NCBI GenBank assembly: GCA_963724535.1 | Contig: CAVRVD010000018.1 | Coordinates: 1 to 57,527, forward strand | Source: JADJPO01 sp963724535 | GTDB taxonomy: Bacteria; Actinomycetota; Actinomycetes; Actinomycetales; Kineosporiaceae | Length of the DNA: 57,527 bases | Reading direction: 5' to 3' | Shown here: one piece after another, positions 45,851 to 54,217 of the stretch | Layout: every line of letters starts with the position of its first letter | Numbering within the stretch: the stretch's first letter is position 1 | Translations under genes and position numbers: made by a program | The notes under the pieces: model-generated | Told to the model about the DNA's origin: nothing | Seen by the model: only the letters and a program-made list of their open reading frames with translations | Databases searched by the model: none

Positions 45851-45979
45851 ATGCCGAAGCTGACCACCCAGCAGGTCCTCGATACCCACCTCGACACCGA
45901 CCGTCACGTCCCGTCGTTCGTCGTCCTGGCTGACCCCGAGGGCAACAGGGCCTGCCTGTGCACCTGCCTCGACCGTTGA
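45851..45979 (+). pseudogene. Glyoxalase/VOC-type C-terminal scrap
   Basis: A 42-codon frame from ATG 45851 ends PSFVVLADPEGNRACLCTCL followed by Asp-Arg and a stop, the usual tail of glyoxalase/bleomycin-resistance (VOC) proteins. The preceding 20 residues do not form the rest of a VOC module. It lies in the same decaying stretch as the EAL remnant. Confidence 0.5.
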
Positions 45980-46014
45980 GACCTGACCGGGCGAGACGCC
46001 GGTAGGCAGGCGGC

Positions 46015-47349
46015 ATGTCCGTCGTCGTCCGGAACCGCCCCCGGCGGCGCTACCCGGTGCGTCGCACCGCTCGCCGCCTGCAGGCGGTCCTGGGCGGCGC
46101 CATGGTAGCGATCGGGGCGACCACGGGGATGGCCGTCGTGGTCATCCCGGCGCTGGTGCTCGTCGGCCTCGGCTCGGGGAGCGACGGCGTGAGCGCACAG
46201 GACAGCGTGATCCTGGGCCAGTTCGGCCGCGGGTGGGCGCTCGCCACACTGGTCACCGTCTCAGGCCTGATGACGGGTCGCTCTCTGTTGCGCGGTCGAC
46301 GGCGAACCGTGCTCTGGCTGAGGCGATTCCGCGACCACGAGGGAATCCGAGTCGTGTCCGACGCGCTGGACCACATCGGCCGTTCGTGGCGGGTGGTGAC
46401 GCTCGACGACCGCGCCGCGCGACCGGTCGGCGTCGCGCCCGGGCTTCGGGTCGCCTCGGGAGCACTCGGCGGGCTGCGCCGCACGGTGCCGCGACTCCTC
46501 GACGCGGCAGGCGCCGTCGCTCCGCTGCTGACCAAGGCCTGCGTGGCCGCCATCGTGGTCGTCGTCGGCTGGAGCGTGCTGCAGGGGCGGTTCTTCGAGT
46601 TGCTCGACGGCCTCGGCCGCTCGTGGGACGACTGGTCCGGACCCCCTATGGTGCTGGCCCTTCGGGTGCCGGTCGCGATCCTGATCGCCGAGTTCGCCCT
46701 GTTGATCGCCTTCATCGCGGTGAGTCTCGCGCTGATCCCGATCCTCGGCGTGATCACCGTGGTGGGGCAGGTCTCGGATGACGTCACCAAGGCCGAGCAG
46801 GTCAAGATCGGTCAGGTGCGGGGCCTGTCGGACGTCGAGCGGGTCGCCGACTCGGTGGCACAGAGCGGCGGGAGCCTGCTGGCCCCGCGGCTGACCGTGC
46901 TCACCGTTGACTCCGATGTCTGGCAGCAGACCGTCGACGCGCTGGAGCAGCGGTGCTCCGCGGTGCTCGTCGATGTCTCCCAGGTCAGTGAGAACCTGCT
47001 GTGGGAGGTGCGCCGCCTGGCTGATCGCTCCACTGGGGTGGTGTATGTCGGGGAGCGGGCCGCGGTGACCGCGCTCGCCACCGCCGACGGGGCCACCTCG
47101 GACGGCGCGGCGGGAGGCGTGACGGCACTGCGGGCGGCTCTGGACGGTCGTGACGTACTGGCCTACACGACCGGGTGGTGGGGCCGGATCCGGTTCCAGC
47201 AGAGCCTGTTCGCCGACCTGGAGGCGGCCGCTGCGCGAACCCGGATCGATGCGCGCGCGGCGCGACGACTGGTCTGGCGGTTGGTGGGGACCGCCTGTCT
47301 GGGCTACGGGCTCGTGCAGGCGGTGGCGTTCGTCCGCTCGCTGCTCTGA
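46015..47349 (+). CDS. Membrane protein with split TIR-like soluble parts (hypothetical)
   Basis: A 444-residue protein with four to five membrane helices: about 28-52 and 68-88 near the start, about 180-192 and 220-255 in the middle, and one at the C-terminus (LVGTACLGYGLVQAVAFV). Between the helices lie soluble blocks: TVLWLRRFRDHEGIRVVSDA with RSWRVVTLDDRAARPVGV (about 100-145), and DVWQQTVDALEQRCSAVLVD with SENLLWEVRRLADRS (about 303-345). The first looks like the opening strand of a TIR-like domain and the second like the later helix plus a WE pair seen in membrane-linked TIR-like families. This is a weak structural guess. No function is claimed. Confidence 0.55.
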   Translation: MSVVVRNRPRRRYPVRRTARRLQAVLGGAMVAIGATTGMAVVVIPALVLVGLGSGSDGVSAQDSVILGQFGRGWALATLVTVSGLMTGRSLLRGRRRTVLWLRRFRDHEGIRVVSDALDHIGRSWRVVTLDDRAARPVGVAPGLRVASGALGGLRRTVPRLLDAAGAVAPLLTKACVAAIVVVVGWSVLQGRFFELLDGLGRSWDDWSGPPMVLALRVPVAILIAEFALLIAFIAVSLALIPILGVITVVGQVSDDVTKAEQVKIGQVRGLSDVERVADSVAQSGGSLLAPRLTVLTVDSDVWQQTVDALEQRCSAVLVDVSQVSENLLWEVRRLADRSTGVVYVGERAAVTALATADGATSDGAAGGVTALRAALDGRDVLAYTTGWWGRIRFQQSLFADLEAAAARTRIDARAARRLVWRLVGTACLGYGLVQAVAFVRSLL

Positions 47350-47480
47350 CCCCGGACTCGACGGGTTCTGGCGCGTGCACGGCGTGCCGGGACGAGACCA
47401 GGACGTTGGCGTCGAGAAGGACCCGGGATACGTCCACGCGGTAGGGCGCCTGATGGAACGTGCCGGTGAGACAGTGAGCT

Positions 47481-49277
47481 GTGACCTCGCCCCGGCCGGC
47501 TCGGACCCTCGGGCCCCTGCTCCCCGGTCTGGTCATGCTGCGGTCGTACCAGCGCAGCTGGCTGCGGGCCGATGTCCTGGCCGGGGTAACCGTCGCGGCC
47601 TATCTGGTTCCTCAGGTCATGGCCTACGCGGAAGGCGTCGCCGGCGTGCCCGCCGTGGCCGGGCTCTGGGCGATCATGGGGCCGCTGGCCGTCTACGCCA
47701 TCCTCGGGTCCTCGCGCCAGCTGTCGGTCGGTCCCGAGTCGACGACGGCTCTGATGACCGCGGTCGCCGTCGCGCCGATCGCCCTCGGGGACGCTGGCCG
47801 CTATGCCGCCCTGTCCGCCGTGCTCGCCCTGGTGGTCGGGGTGTTGTGCCTGGTCGGGTTCGTCGCCCGGCTCGGCTTCCTGGCCGACCTGCTGTCCAAG
47901 CCCGTGCTGATCGGCTACATGGCGGGTGTCGCGGTCGTCATGATCCTGGGGCAGCTGAGCAAGGTGACCGGCGTCCCGGTCGAGGGCGAGACCGTGATCG
48001 CCCAGATCACGTCCTTCGCGCAGAACGTGGACCAGGTGGTCGGCACCACGCTCGCCCTCGGCCTGGCCGTCCTGGCCTTCCTGCTCGCCGTCCAGCGCTG
48101 GTTGCCGCGAGCACCCGGCCCGCTGCTCGCCGTCCTCGCCGCCACCGCCGTCTCGGTGGCGCTGGACCTGCAGTCGCAGGGCCTGGCAGTGGTGGGCGCG
48201 ATCCCGTCGGGGTTCCCGACGGTCAGCCTGCCCGCCGTCGGCTGGGCTGACCTGCGCCAGATCCTGCTCCCCGCGGTCGGCGTGACGATCGTGGCCTATT
48301 CGGACAACGTCCTGACCGCGCGGGCCTTCGCGGACAAGAACGGTTACCGCATCGACTCCAACACCGAGCTGCTCGCCCTCGGCGCCTCGAACCTGTCGGC
48401 GGGTCTGAGCCAGGGGTTCCCGGTCAGCAGCAGCGGCAGCCGGACCGCCATCGGCGACTCGCTCGGCAGCCGCACCCAGCTGTACTCCCTGGTGGCGCTG
48501 GCCAGCGTGGTCGGCGTGCTCCTCTTCCTGCGCCCGGTGCTCGCGGAGTTCCCGACCGCCGCGCTGGGCGCGATCGTCATGTACGCGGCCCTGCGCCTGA
48601 TCGACATCATCGGGTTCAGGAGGCTGGCCGCCTTCCGCCGCAGCGAGCTGATCCTGGCGTTCGCGACCACGGCGGGCGTACTGGTGTTCGACATCCTGTA
48701 CGGCGTGCTGGTGGCCGTCGTCCTGTCCCTGATCGACCTGTTGCGACGGGTGGCCCGGCCCCACGACGGGGTCCTCGGCTATGTACCGGGACTGGCCGGC
48801 ATGCATGACATCGACGACCACCCCGATGCCGTCCTGCTTCCCGGCCTGGTGGTCTACCGGTACGACTCGCCGCTGTTCTTCGCCAACGCCGAGGACTTCC
48901 GACGCCGGGCCATCGAGGCGCTCGACGCGACCGACGTTGCGACCGCGTGGTTCATCCTCAATGCGGAGGCGAACGTGGAGGTCGACATCACCTCGGTGGA
49001 CGCGCTCGACGAGCTGGTGGTCGAGCTCGAGCGGCGCGGCGTGCAGTTCGCGATGGCCCGGGTCAAGCAGGACCTGCTGGACGACCTCGAGGCGGCCGGG
49101 TTCGTGGACCGGGTCGGCAGCGACCGGCTCTTCCCGACCCTGCCCACCGCGGTCCAGGCCTACCTGTCCTGGTACGAGCAGCAGCACGGCCACCCGCTAC
49201 CGGACGTCACTGGTCTCACCCCGACGGTCAACCCGGTGCTGCCACCGAAGGGCACGCCGATCCGAGCCGACGAGTGA
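47481..49277 (+). CDS. SulP-family anion transporter with STAS domain
   Basis: A 598-residue transporter. The membrane domain (about 25-430) has the SulP signatures YLVPQVMAYAEGVAGVPAVA and GPESTTALMTAVAV, and GFPVSSSGSRTAIGDSLGSR in the central region. The cytoplasmic STAS domain covers about 455-565 (VVYRYDSPLFFANAEDFRRR, WFILNAEANVEVDITSVDAL). SulP proteins move sulfate, bicarbonate or other anions; the substrate cannot be told. A link with the cysDNQ genes at 18-21 kb is possible but not shown. GTG 47481 is the start. Confidence 0.9.
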   Translation: MTSPRPARTLGPLLPGLVMLRSYQRSWLRADVLAGVTVAAYLVPQVMAYAEGVAGVPAVAGLWAIMGPLAVYAILGSSRQLSVGPESTTALMTAVAVAPIALGDAGRYAALSAVLALVVGVLCLVGFVARLGFLADLLSKPVLIGYMAGVAVVMILGQLSKVTGVPVEGETVIAQITSFAQNVDQVVGTTLALGLAVLAFLLAVQRWLPRAPGPLLAVLAATAVSVALDLQSQGLAVVGAIPSGFPTVSLPAVGWADLRQILLPAVGVTIVAYSDNVLTARAFADKNGYRIDSNTELLALGASNLSAGLSQGFPVSSSGSRTAIGDSLGSRTQLYSLVALASVVGVLLFLRPVLAEFPTAALGAIVMYAALRLIDIIGFRRLAAFRRSELILAFATTAGVLVFDILYGVLVAVVLSLIDLLRRVARPHDGVLGYVPGLAGMHDIDDHPDAVLLPGLVVYRYDSPLFFANAEDFRRRAIEALDATDVATAWFILNAEANVEVDITSVDALDELVVELERRGVQFAMARVKQDLLDDLEAAGFVDRVGSDRLFPTLPTAVQAYLSWYEQQHGHPLPDVTGLTPTVNPVLPPKGTPIRADE

Positions 49278-49313
49278 TGCCCGCGGGGGGAAGGCGCGGC
49301 GTCGGGACGCCGG

Positions 49314-50255
49314 TCAGCCCAGTCGCGGCGCGACCTCGGTGGCGATCAGGTCGAGGTGGTCCAGATCGGCCAGGTCCAGCACCTGCAGGTAGATCCGCCG
49401 GGCGCCGGCGTCCCGCCAGGCGCGCAGCGTGGCGGCGACCTCCTCGGGGGTGCCGGCGGCACCGTTGGCACGCAGCTCCCCGGGCTCGCGTCCGATGGCA
49501 GCCGCACGCCGGGTGACCTCGGCCTCGTCGGTGCCGCAGCAGACTACGAGCGCCGCTGAGTAGATCATGGACGACGCGTCGCGCCCGATCGCCGCGCAGG
49601 CGCCGCCGACCGTGGCCCGGCGCTCGGCGAAGGCTGCCAGGTCGCTGAAGGGCAGGTTGAACTCGGCCGCGTATCGGGCGGCCAGCCGCGGTGTCCGAGT
49701 CGCTCCCGTCCCGCCGACGATGATCGGCGGACCGCCGGGTTGACCAGGTTTGGGCAGCGCGGGGCAGTCGCGTAGCTGCCAGCGGGTGCCGGAGTAGCTG
49801 AACCGCTCGCCGTCCGGGGTGTTCCACAGGCCGTGGATGATGGCGAGCTGCTCCTCGGCGTTGGTGAACCGCTCACCCGCCGTGGGGAACGGGATGCCGT
49901 AGGCGGTGTGCTCGGACTCCATCCAGCCGGTCCCGAACCCGAGCTCGACCCGGCCGCCGGACATCTGGTCGACGCCGGCGACGCTGATCGCCAGCGGTCC
50001 GGGCAGCCGGAAGGTCGCCGGGGTGACCAGGGTGCCGAGCCGGATCGTCGAGGTGTCCCGGGCCAGCCCGGCCAGGGTGATCCAGGCGTCGGTCGGGCCC
50101 GGCAGGCCCCATTCCGAGCCCATCGCCAGGTAGTGGTCGCTGCGGAAGAACGCACCGAAGCCGAGGGACTCCGCGCGCCGGGCCACGGCGAGCAGGTCGT
50201 CGTAGGTGGCGCCCTCCTGGGGCTCGGTGAAGATGCGTAGATCGGTCAGCTGCAT
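49314..50255 (-). CDS. LLM-class F420-dependent oxidoreductase
   Basis: A 313-residue luciferase-like TIM-barrel oxidoreductase. Family blocks: GFGAFFRSDHYLAMG, IRLGTLVTPATFRLPGPLA, GGRVELGFGTGWMESEHTAY and PPIIVGGTGATRTPRLAARY. Such enzymes in actinomycetes use F420 (or FMN) to reduce or oxidise diverse substrates. The substrate is unknown. It is followed upstream (in transcription) by the rhodanese and a second LLM protein, probably one operon. Confidence 0.85.
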   Translation of the reverse strand: MQLTDLRIFTEPQEGATYDDLLAVARRAESLGFGAFFRSDHYLAMGSEWGLPGPTDAWITLAGLARDTSTIRLGTLVTPATFRLPGPLAISVAGVDQMSGGRVELGFGTGWMESEHTAYGIPFPTAGERFTNAEEQLAIIHGLWNTPDGERFSYSGTRWQLRDCPALPKPGQPGGPPIIVGGTGATRTPRLAARYAAEFNLPFSDLAAFAERRATVGGACAAIGRDASSMIYSAALVVCCGTDEAEVTRRAAAIGREPGELRANGAAGTPEEVAATLRAWRDAGARRIYLQVLDLADLDHLDLIATEVAPRLG

Positions 50256-50264
50256 CCCGGCACG

Positions 50265-50870
50265 CTATCGGCCGGCGCCGTCCGGGATCTGCGCGGGCTG
50301 GCGTGGCGTCGTCGGGTGATGCTCGACGAGCGAGCGGTCGGCCTGCGGCTCGGTGGGAAGGCCGGCGAGCCACCACGCGGCGAAGCCGCCGATCATGTCG
50401 GTCGCGTTCGCGAAGCCGAGGCGCTGCAGGGTGTGCGCGGCGAGGCTGGAGGAGTACCCCTCGTTGCACATGACGATCAGCCTCTGGTCGAAGCCGATGA
50501 TCTGTGGGTGCTGGTGGCCGGACGCCGGGTCCACCCGCCACTCCAGAACCGTCCGGGGCAGGTGGATCGACCCGGGGACGACTCCGTTGGACCAGCGGTC
50601 GGTGTCCTGGCGGGTGTCCAGGATGAGCGCGCCCTGCTGCACCGCCGCTTGCGCCTGCGTGGGGCTGAGGCGCCGCAGGCCTGACCGAGCCTCGGTCATC
50701 AGGTCGACGACGTCGAACCGTGGGGCCATGTCGACCATTGAGCGGGCGACGTCGGGTCCAGGCAAGGCTCCGCGCGCTGCGGTCACGAAGTCGTAAGAAC
50801 CCGCCGCGATGGGCACCGACGGATCGTCCGGTTCAGGATGGTTCGGTCCGGATGGCTCAGGCTCGGTCAC
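50265..50870 (-). CDS. Rhodanese-like domain protein
   Basis: 201 residues with one rhodanese domain at about 70-175. The active-site Cys is in LIVMCNEGYSSSLAAHTLQR and the substrate-facing Asp/Arg in LILDTRQDTDRW. A disordered Pro-rich head and tail flank it. These proteins transfer sulfur or bind it. ATG 50870 overlaps the stop of the upstream LLM gene by four bases and the protein precedes the second LLM gene, so it may act with these flavin enzymes. Confidence 0.85.
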   Translation of the reverse strand: MTEPEPSGPNHPEPDDPSVPIAAGSYDFVTAARGALPGPDVARSMVDMAPRFDVVDLMTEARSGLRRLSPTQAQAAVQQGALILDTRQDTDRWSNGVVPGSIHLPRTVLEWRVDPASGHQHPQIIGFDQRLIVMCNEGYSSSLAAHTLQRLGFANATDMIGGFAAWWLAGLPTEPQADRSLVEHHPTTPRQPAQIPDGAGR

Positions 50871-51775
50871 CGGCGGGCGCTGAGCACCTCGGCCATCAGC
50901 ACGTCCATGGCCGCCAGCACCTGGTCACCCTGACCGAGGGTGGAGGTCTGCACGATCAGCTCGTCCAGCCCGATCCGGGCATAGGCGTCGACCACCTCAC
51001 CGATCTGGTCCGCAGTGCCGCCGTAGGCCGGCATCCGGCTGGCGGCGACCCGCTGCTGCGCGGCCGCGGAGTCGTCGTCCAGATGGACCAGCGCCTGCGC
51101 GGTGCGCCGGATCTCGGCCGGGTCGCGGCCGATCTGCTCGCAGACCCGGTCGATCACCGCCGACTTGCGCGCGACGAGCTCGGGCAGCCCCCAGCAGTTC
51201 CACTCGTCGGCGCAGCGGGCTACCAGCGGCAGCATCCGCTGTTCGCCACTCGCCCCGACCAGCAACGGGATCGGGGTCTGCACGCCCTTGGGCTCGCACA
51301 GGGCGTCGTCCAGTCGGAAGTGCTCGCCGTGGAACGTCGTCCGATCCTGGGTCAGCAGTGCCCGGATCACCTGGACCGCCTCGGCGAACAGGTCGATCCG
51401 CTCACGTACTGCCGGTAGCTCGATGCCGTACTGGTGGTGCTCGTTCTCCTGCCACCCGGCGCCGAGGCCGAGGACAAACCGGCCACCGCTGATCTCGTCG
51501 ACGGTGGCGGCCATGTTCGCGACCACCGCCGGGTGCCGGTAGGTGTTGCCGTAGACGAGGGTGCCGATCCGTAGCCGGGGCACCACGGCGGCCAGTGCCG
51601 CGACGACTGACCCGGCCTCCAGCACAGGTGTGGTCACCGGCACCGAGCCGGGCTCGTTCGGCATGAAGTGGTCGGCGAACCAGACACCGTCCCAACCGGT
51701 CTGCTCGCCGTGCCGGGCGATCCGCAGGACGTCGTCGAAGGGCAGGAAGGCCGACGGCCAGATCGAGAACCTCAT
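50867..51775 (-). CDS. LLM-class flavin-dependent oxidoreductase
   Basis: A 302-residue luciferase-like protein. ATG 51775 begins MRFSIWPSAFLPFDDVLRIA. Family blocks are GWDGVWFADHFMPNEPG, LRIGTLVYGNTYRHPAVVAN, GGRFVLGLGAGWQENEHHQY and IPLLVGASGEQRMLPLVARC. It is about one third alike in style to the LLM protein at 49314 but clearly distinct. It is the first gene of the LLM-rhodanese-LLM unit, divergent from the D-cysteine desulfhydrase-like gene. Confidence 0.85.
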   Translation of the reverse strand: MRFSIWPSAFLPFDDVLRIARHGEQTGWDGVWFADHFMPNEPGSVPVTTPVLEAGSVVAALAAVVPRLRIGTLVYGNTYRHPAVVANMAATVDEISGGRFVLGLGAGWQENEHHQYGIELPAVRERIDLFAEAVQVIRALLTQDRTTFHGEHFRLDDALCEPKGVQTPIPLLVGASGEQRMLPLVARCADEWNCWGLPELVARKSAVIDRVCEQIGRDPAEIRRTAQALVHLDDDSAAAQQRVAASRMPAYGGTADQIGEVVDAYARIGLDELIVQTSTLGQGDQVLAAMDVLMAEVLSARR

Positions 51776-51937
51776 CGTGACAACCTCACCTCGGGGCCCG
51801 TGTCCCGGCACTCTCGCACACCGACGTCCGGGTCGCTTCGGCACAACTCTGGTGCCGGCGCCCGCCGGCTGGAAGGGTGGTGACCTGCTACCGCGCGTCG
51901 ACGAGACCGCAGACGCGTCAACGAGACAGGAGAGCCG

Positions 51938-53008
51938 ATGAGCCGATCGTCGAGCACCTGGATCGCCGCCGACCTGGCCACGGCGCATCCGCCGCTGTTC
52001 CGCCTGGCCCAGCTGATGGACGCCAGGGAGCGCCTGGCCGTCCTGCCGACGCCGCTGCACCACGCGCCGCGGTTGTCGGCCGAGCTCGGCCGTGAGGTGT
52101 GGCTCAAGCGCGACGACCTCACCGGAACCGGGTTGGGCGGCAACAAGATCCGCAAGATGGAGTTGCTCGCAGCCGCTGCTCGGGCGGACGGCACGGACAC
52201 GCTGCTCAGCGTCGGGGCGCCGCAGTCCAACCACGCTCGGACGGTGGCGACCGCGGCGGCGATGCTCGGCCTGGACTGCCACCTGGTGCTCGGCGGCGAG
52301 GCACCGCAGCGGGCCAGCGGGAACCTCGTGATCGACGAGCTGATGGGTGCGCAGGTGCACTGGGCAGGCACGCACGACTGGCAGGGGTTGGCCGCCGCCG
52401 CCGAGGACGTCGCGGACGAGCTGGGTGGCCAGGGCCGGCGGGTGTACCAGATCCCGGTGGGCGGCAGCACGCCGCTGGGCTGCTCGGCCTTCGTCGCCGC
52501 CTACCTCGAGATGGTCGCCCAACTGTCCCGGCAGGGCCTGGCCCCGGACCACGTGCTGTGCGCGTCGTCCTCGGCCGGAACCCAGGCCGGGCTGCACCTG
52601 GGTTGGCTGCTGGCCAACCGCACCCTGCACGACGAGCTGCCGGACGGCGCCGCTCCGCCGGTGATCGGCGTGGACGTCGCCAAGATCACCGACCCGCTGG
52701 TGGCCGAGGTGAACCTGCTGGTCGGGCAGGCTGCGGAGCTGCTCGGCGTCGACGAGATCGCCCCACCCGAGGGCGCCGGGGTGGGAGCCACGGTGCTGGA
52801 CGGCTACCTCGGCCCCGGCTACGCCGAGGCATCGGCCGGGTCGACCGCGGCGCTGCGGCAGCTGGCTCGCACCGAGGGCGTGCTCGCTGACCCGGTGTAC
52901 AGCGCCAAGGCGTTGCACGCCCTGTGCGACGGGGGCGTGCCCGGTACCGGCCCGGTCGTCTTCTGGCACACGGGCGGGGTGCCGGCGCTGTTCGCCGACG
53001 GGCACTGA
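51938..53008 (+). CDS. D-cysteine desulfhydrase / ACC deaminase family PLP enzyme
   Basis: A 356-residue fold-type II PLP enzyme. The Schiff-base Lys is in KRDDLTGTGLGGNKIRKMEL. QSNHARTVATAAAML and ASSSAGTQAGLHLGWLLA are the ring-stacking and phosphate-binding parts. Members turn D-cysteine to pyruvate, ammonia and sulfide, or open 1-aminocyclopropane-1-carboxylate. AGGAGA stands five bases before ATG 51938. It lies next to the rhodanese-containing operon, which is consistent with a sulfur role. Confidence 0.85.
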   Translation: MSRSSSTWIAADLATAHPPLFRLAQLMDARERLAVLPTPLHHAPRLSAELGREVWLKRDDLTGTGLGGNKIRKMELLAAAARADGTDTLLSVGAPQSNHARTVATAAAMLGLDCHLVLGGEAPQRASGNLVIDELMGAQVHWAGTHDWQGLAAAAEDVADELGGQGRRVYQIPVGGSTPLGCSAFVAAYLEMVAQLSRQGLAPDHVLCASSSAGTQAGLHLGWLLANRTLHDELPDGAAPPVIGVDVAKITDPLVAEVNLLVGQAAELLGVDEIAPPEGAGVGATVLDGYLGPGYAEASAGSTAALRQLARTEGVLADPVYSAKALHALCDGGVPGTGPVVFWHTGGVPALFADGH

Positions 53009-53043
53009 CCTCGACGTCGGTCTGCGGACCGCGGAACCGCCCG

Positions 53044-53400
53044 TCAGCCTCCGTCCGGCAGCCGCACCGCCAGCACCGGAACCGGGCTGTGCAGCAACAG
53101 GTCCTGGCTGGTGCTGCCCAGGAACGCCTTGCCGACCGGGCTTCGCCGACGCAGGCAGATCACCAGCCGCTCGACGTCCGGGCGCGCCTCGAGGTGGTGC
53201 AGGACCGCATCGCTCGGCGAGCCCGCCGAACCGTCCAGGACCTCCACTGCCAGATGGAGCGGCAGATGCGAGATGTCCAGCGGGTTGAGGGTCAGCTTGA
53301 CCACGACCAGGGTGGTGCCCAGCCGCTGTGCCTCCACGGCGCCCAACTCGAGGGCGTGCCAGCCCTCGGCGGAGTCGGAGACGACGGCCATGATCGTCAT
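53044..53400 (-). CDS. Universal stress protein (UspA-like), short form
   Basis: A 118-residue single-domain protein, shorter than the usual 140-150. It has MTIMAVVSDSAEGWHALELG at the start and GKAFLGSTSQDLLLHSPVPV at the end, the latter close to the G-x9-G-S/T ATP motif of Usp proteins. The middle is shortened. The role in stress survival is inferred from the family. Confidence 0.75.
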   Translation of the reverse strand: MTIMAVVSDSAEGWHALELGAVEAQRLGTTLVVVKLTLNPLDISHLPLHLAVEVLDGSAGSPSDAVLHHLEARPDVERLVICLRRRSPVGKAFLGSTSQDLLLHSPVPVLAVRLPDGG

Positions 53401-53546
53401 CGTGGAACCACCTCACTCGTCGGGGCTCGCGCCGTCCAGCCTCGTCCTGCGTCGTCGTTGGGCAGCATCATCGTCCGGGACTGCTCGTCTGGGGAACTCG
53501 GCCTTGGTCCCGCCGTCGGCGACGGGTCCGGCGAGAGGATGGACGT

Positions 53547-54188
53547 ATGCGTCGAACGGCTCTTCCGCCGTCCACGTCCCGACCGACCGCTCCGCACCAT
53601 GTTCGCCGGGACTGGACCGTGGCGTTCGTGTTCGGTGAGCTGGTCGGGTTCGTCCCGCCGGCGGTGACCGGGGCGGTCCTGGCCGGGCTCGGGGTTAACG
53701 ATGCGGTGCTGACCGCGGGCCTGGTGGCGGCGGGATCCCTGGAGGGGGCGGCGCTCGGCTACGCGCAGGGTCGGGTGCTCGTCCGGTGGCTGCCGACGCT
53801 GGTGCGGCGGGATTGGACGCTCGCCACGGCCGTCGCCGCCGCACTGGCCTGGCTGGCCGGGATGGGTGGGTCGGCTGCCGTGCAGCAGTGGGGTCCGGCG
53901 GCCCTGGCGGTGGTCGCACCGGCCATGCTCGGCGGGTTGCTGGCGATGGGGCTGCTTCAGTGGGTGGTGCTGCGCCGTCACCTGCCCGGCAGCGGTCGGT
54001 GGATCCCGGTCACCTCGGCGGCCTGGCTGGTGGGCGTGATGATCCCGGTCGCCGCCCTGTCGGTGATCCCGAACGGTTGGCCGCCGACCGTGCACGTGCT
54101 GGTTGGCGTCGTGGCCGCGGTCGCGATGGGCGCCACGGTCGGCCTCCTCACCGGCACCACGCTGCGCCGGCTGCTGGCCGGTCGCTGA
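53547..54188 (+). CDS. Hypothetical membrane protein
   Basis: 213 residues with a basic head and five to six hydrophobic segments (VAFVFGELVGFVPPAVTGAV, LTAGLVAAGSLEGAALGYA, LATAVAAALAWLAGMGGSA, ALAVVAPAMLGGLLAMGLLQ, VTSAAWLVGVMIPVAALSVI, VLVGVVAAVAMGATVGLLTG). Repeated AxxxG patterns suggest tightly packed helices. I do not recognise the family. The gene lies between the Usp gene and the convergent terC gene. Confidence 0.7.
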   Translation: MRRTALPPSTSRPTAPHHVRRDWTVAFVFGELVGFVPPAVTGAVLAGLGVNDAVLTAGLVAAGSLEGAALGYAQGRVLVRWLPTLVRRDWTLATAVAAALAWLAGMGGSAAVQQWGPAALAVVAPAMLGGLLAMGLLQWVVLRRHLPGSGRWIPVTSAAWLVGVMIPVAALSVIPNGWPPTVHVLVGVVAAVAMGATVGLLTGTTLRRLLAGR

Positions 54189-54217
54189 GCCCGGTGCACC
54201 GGCCGCATGGGTGCAGG

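Noticed and set aside
47356..47437. A minus-strand frame beginning VDVSRVLLDANVLVSS, like the start of a PIN-domain toxin.
   Set aside because: Only about 15 residues match the PIN opening and the rest is out-of-family text. It could be a scrap of a VapC gene, but the match is too short to annotate.
47304..49193. A 629-residue minus-strand frame opposite the SulP gene.
   Set aside because: It is His/Gln/Arg-rich antisense text without domains; SulP and STAS motifs are clear on the plus strand.
50867..53416. An 849-residue protein covering the second LLM gene and the opposite strand of the PLP enzyme.
   Set aside because: Everything before residue 548 is antisense shadow of the well-supported D-cysteine desulfhydrase-like gene.
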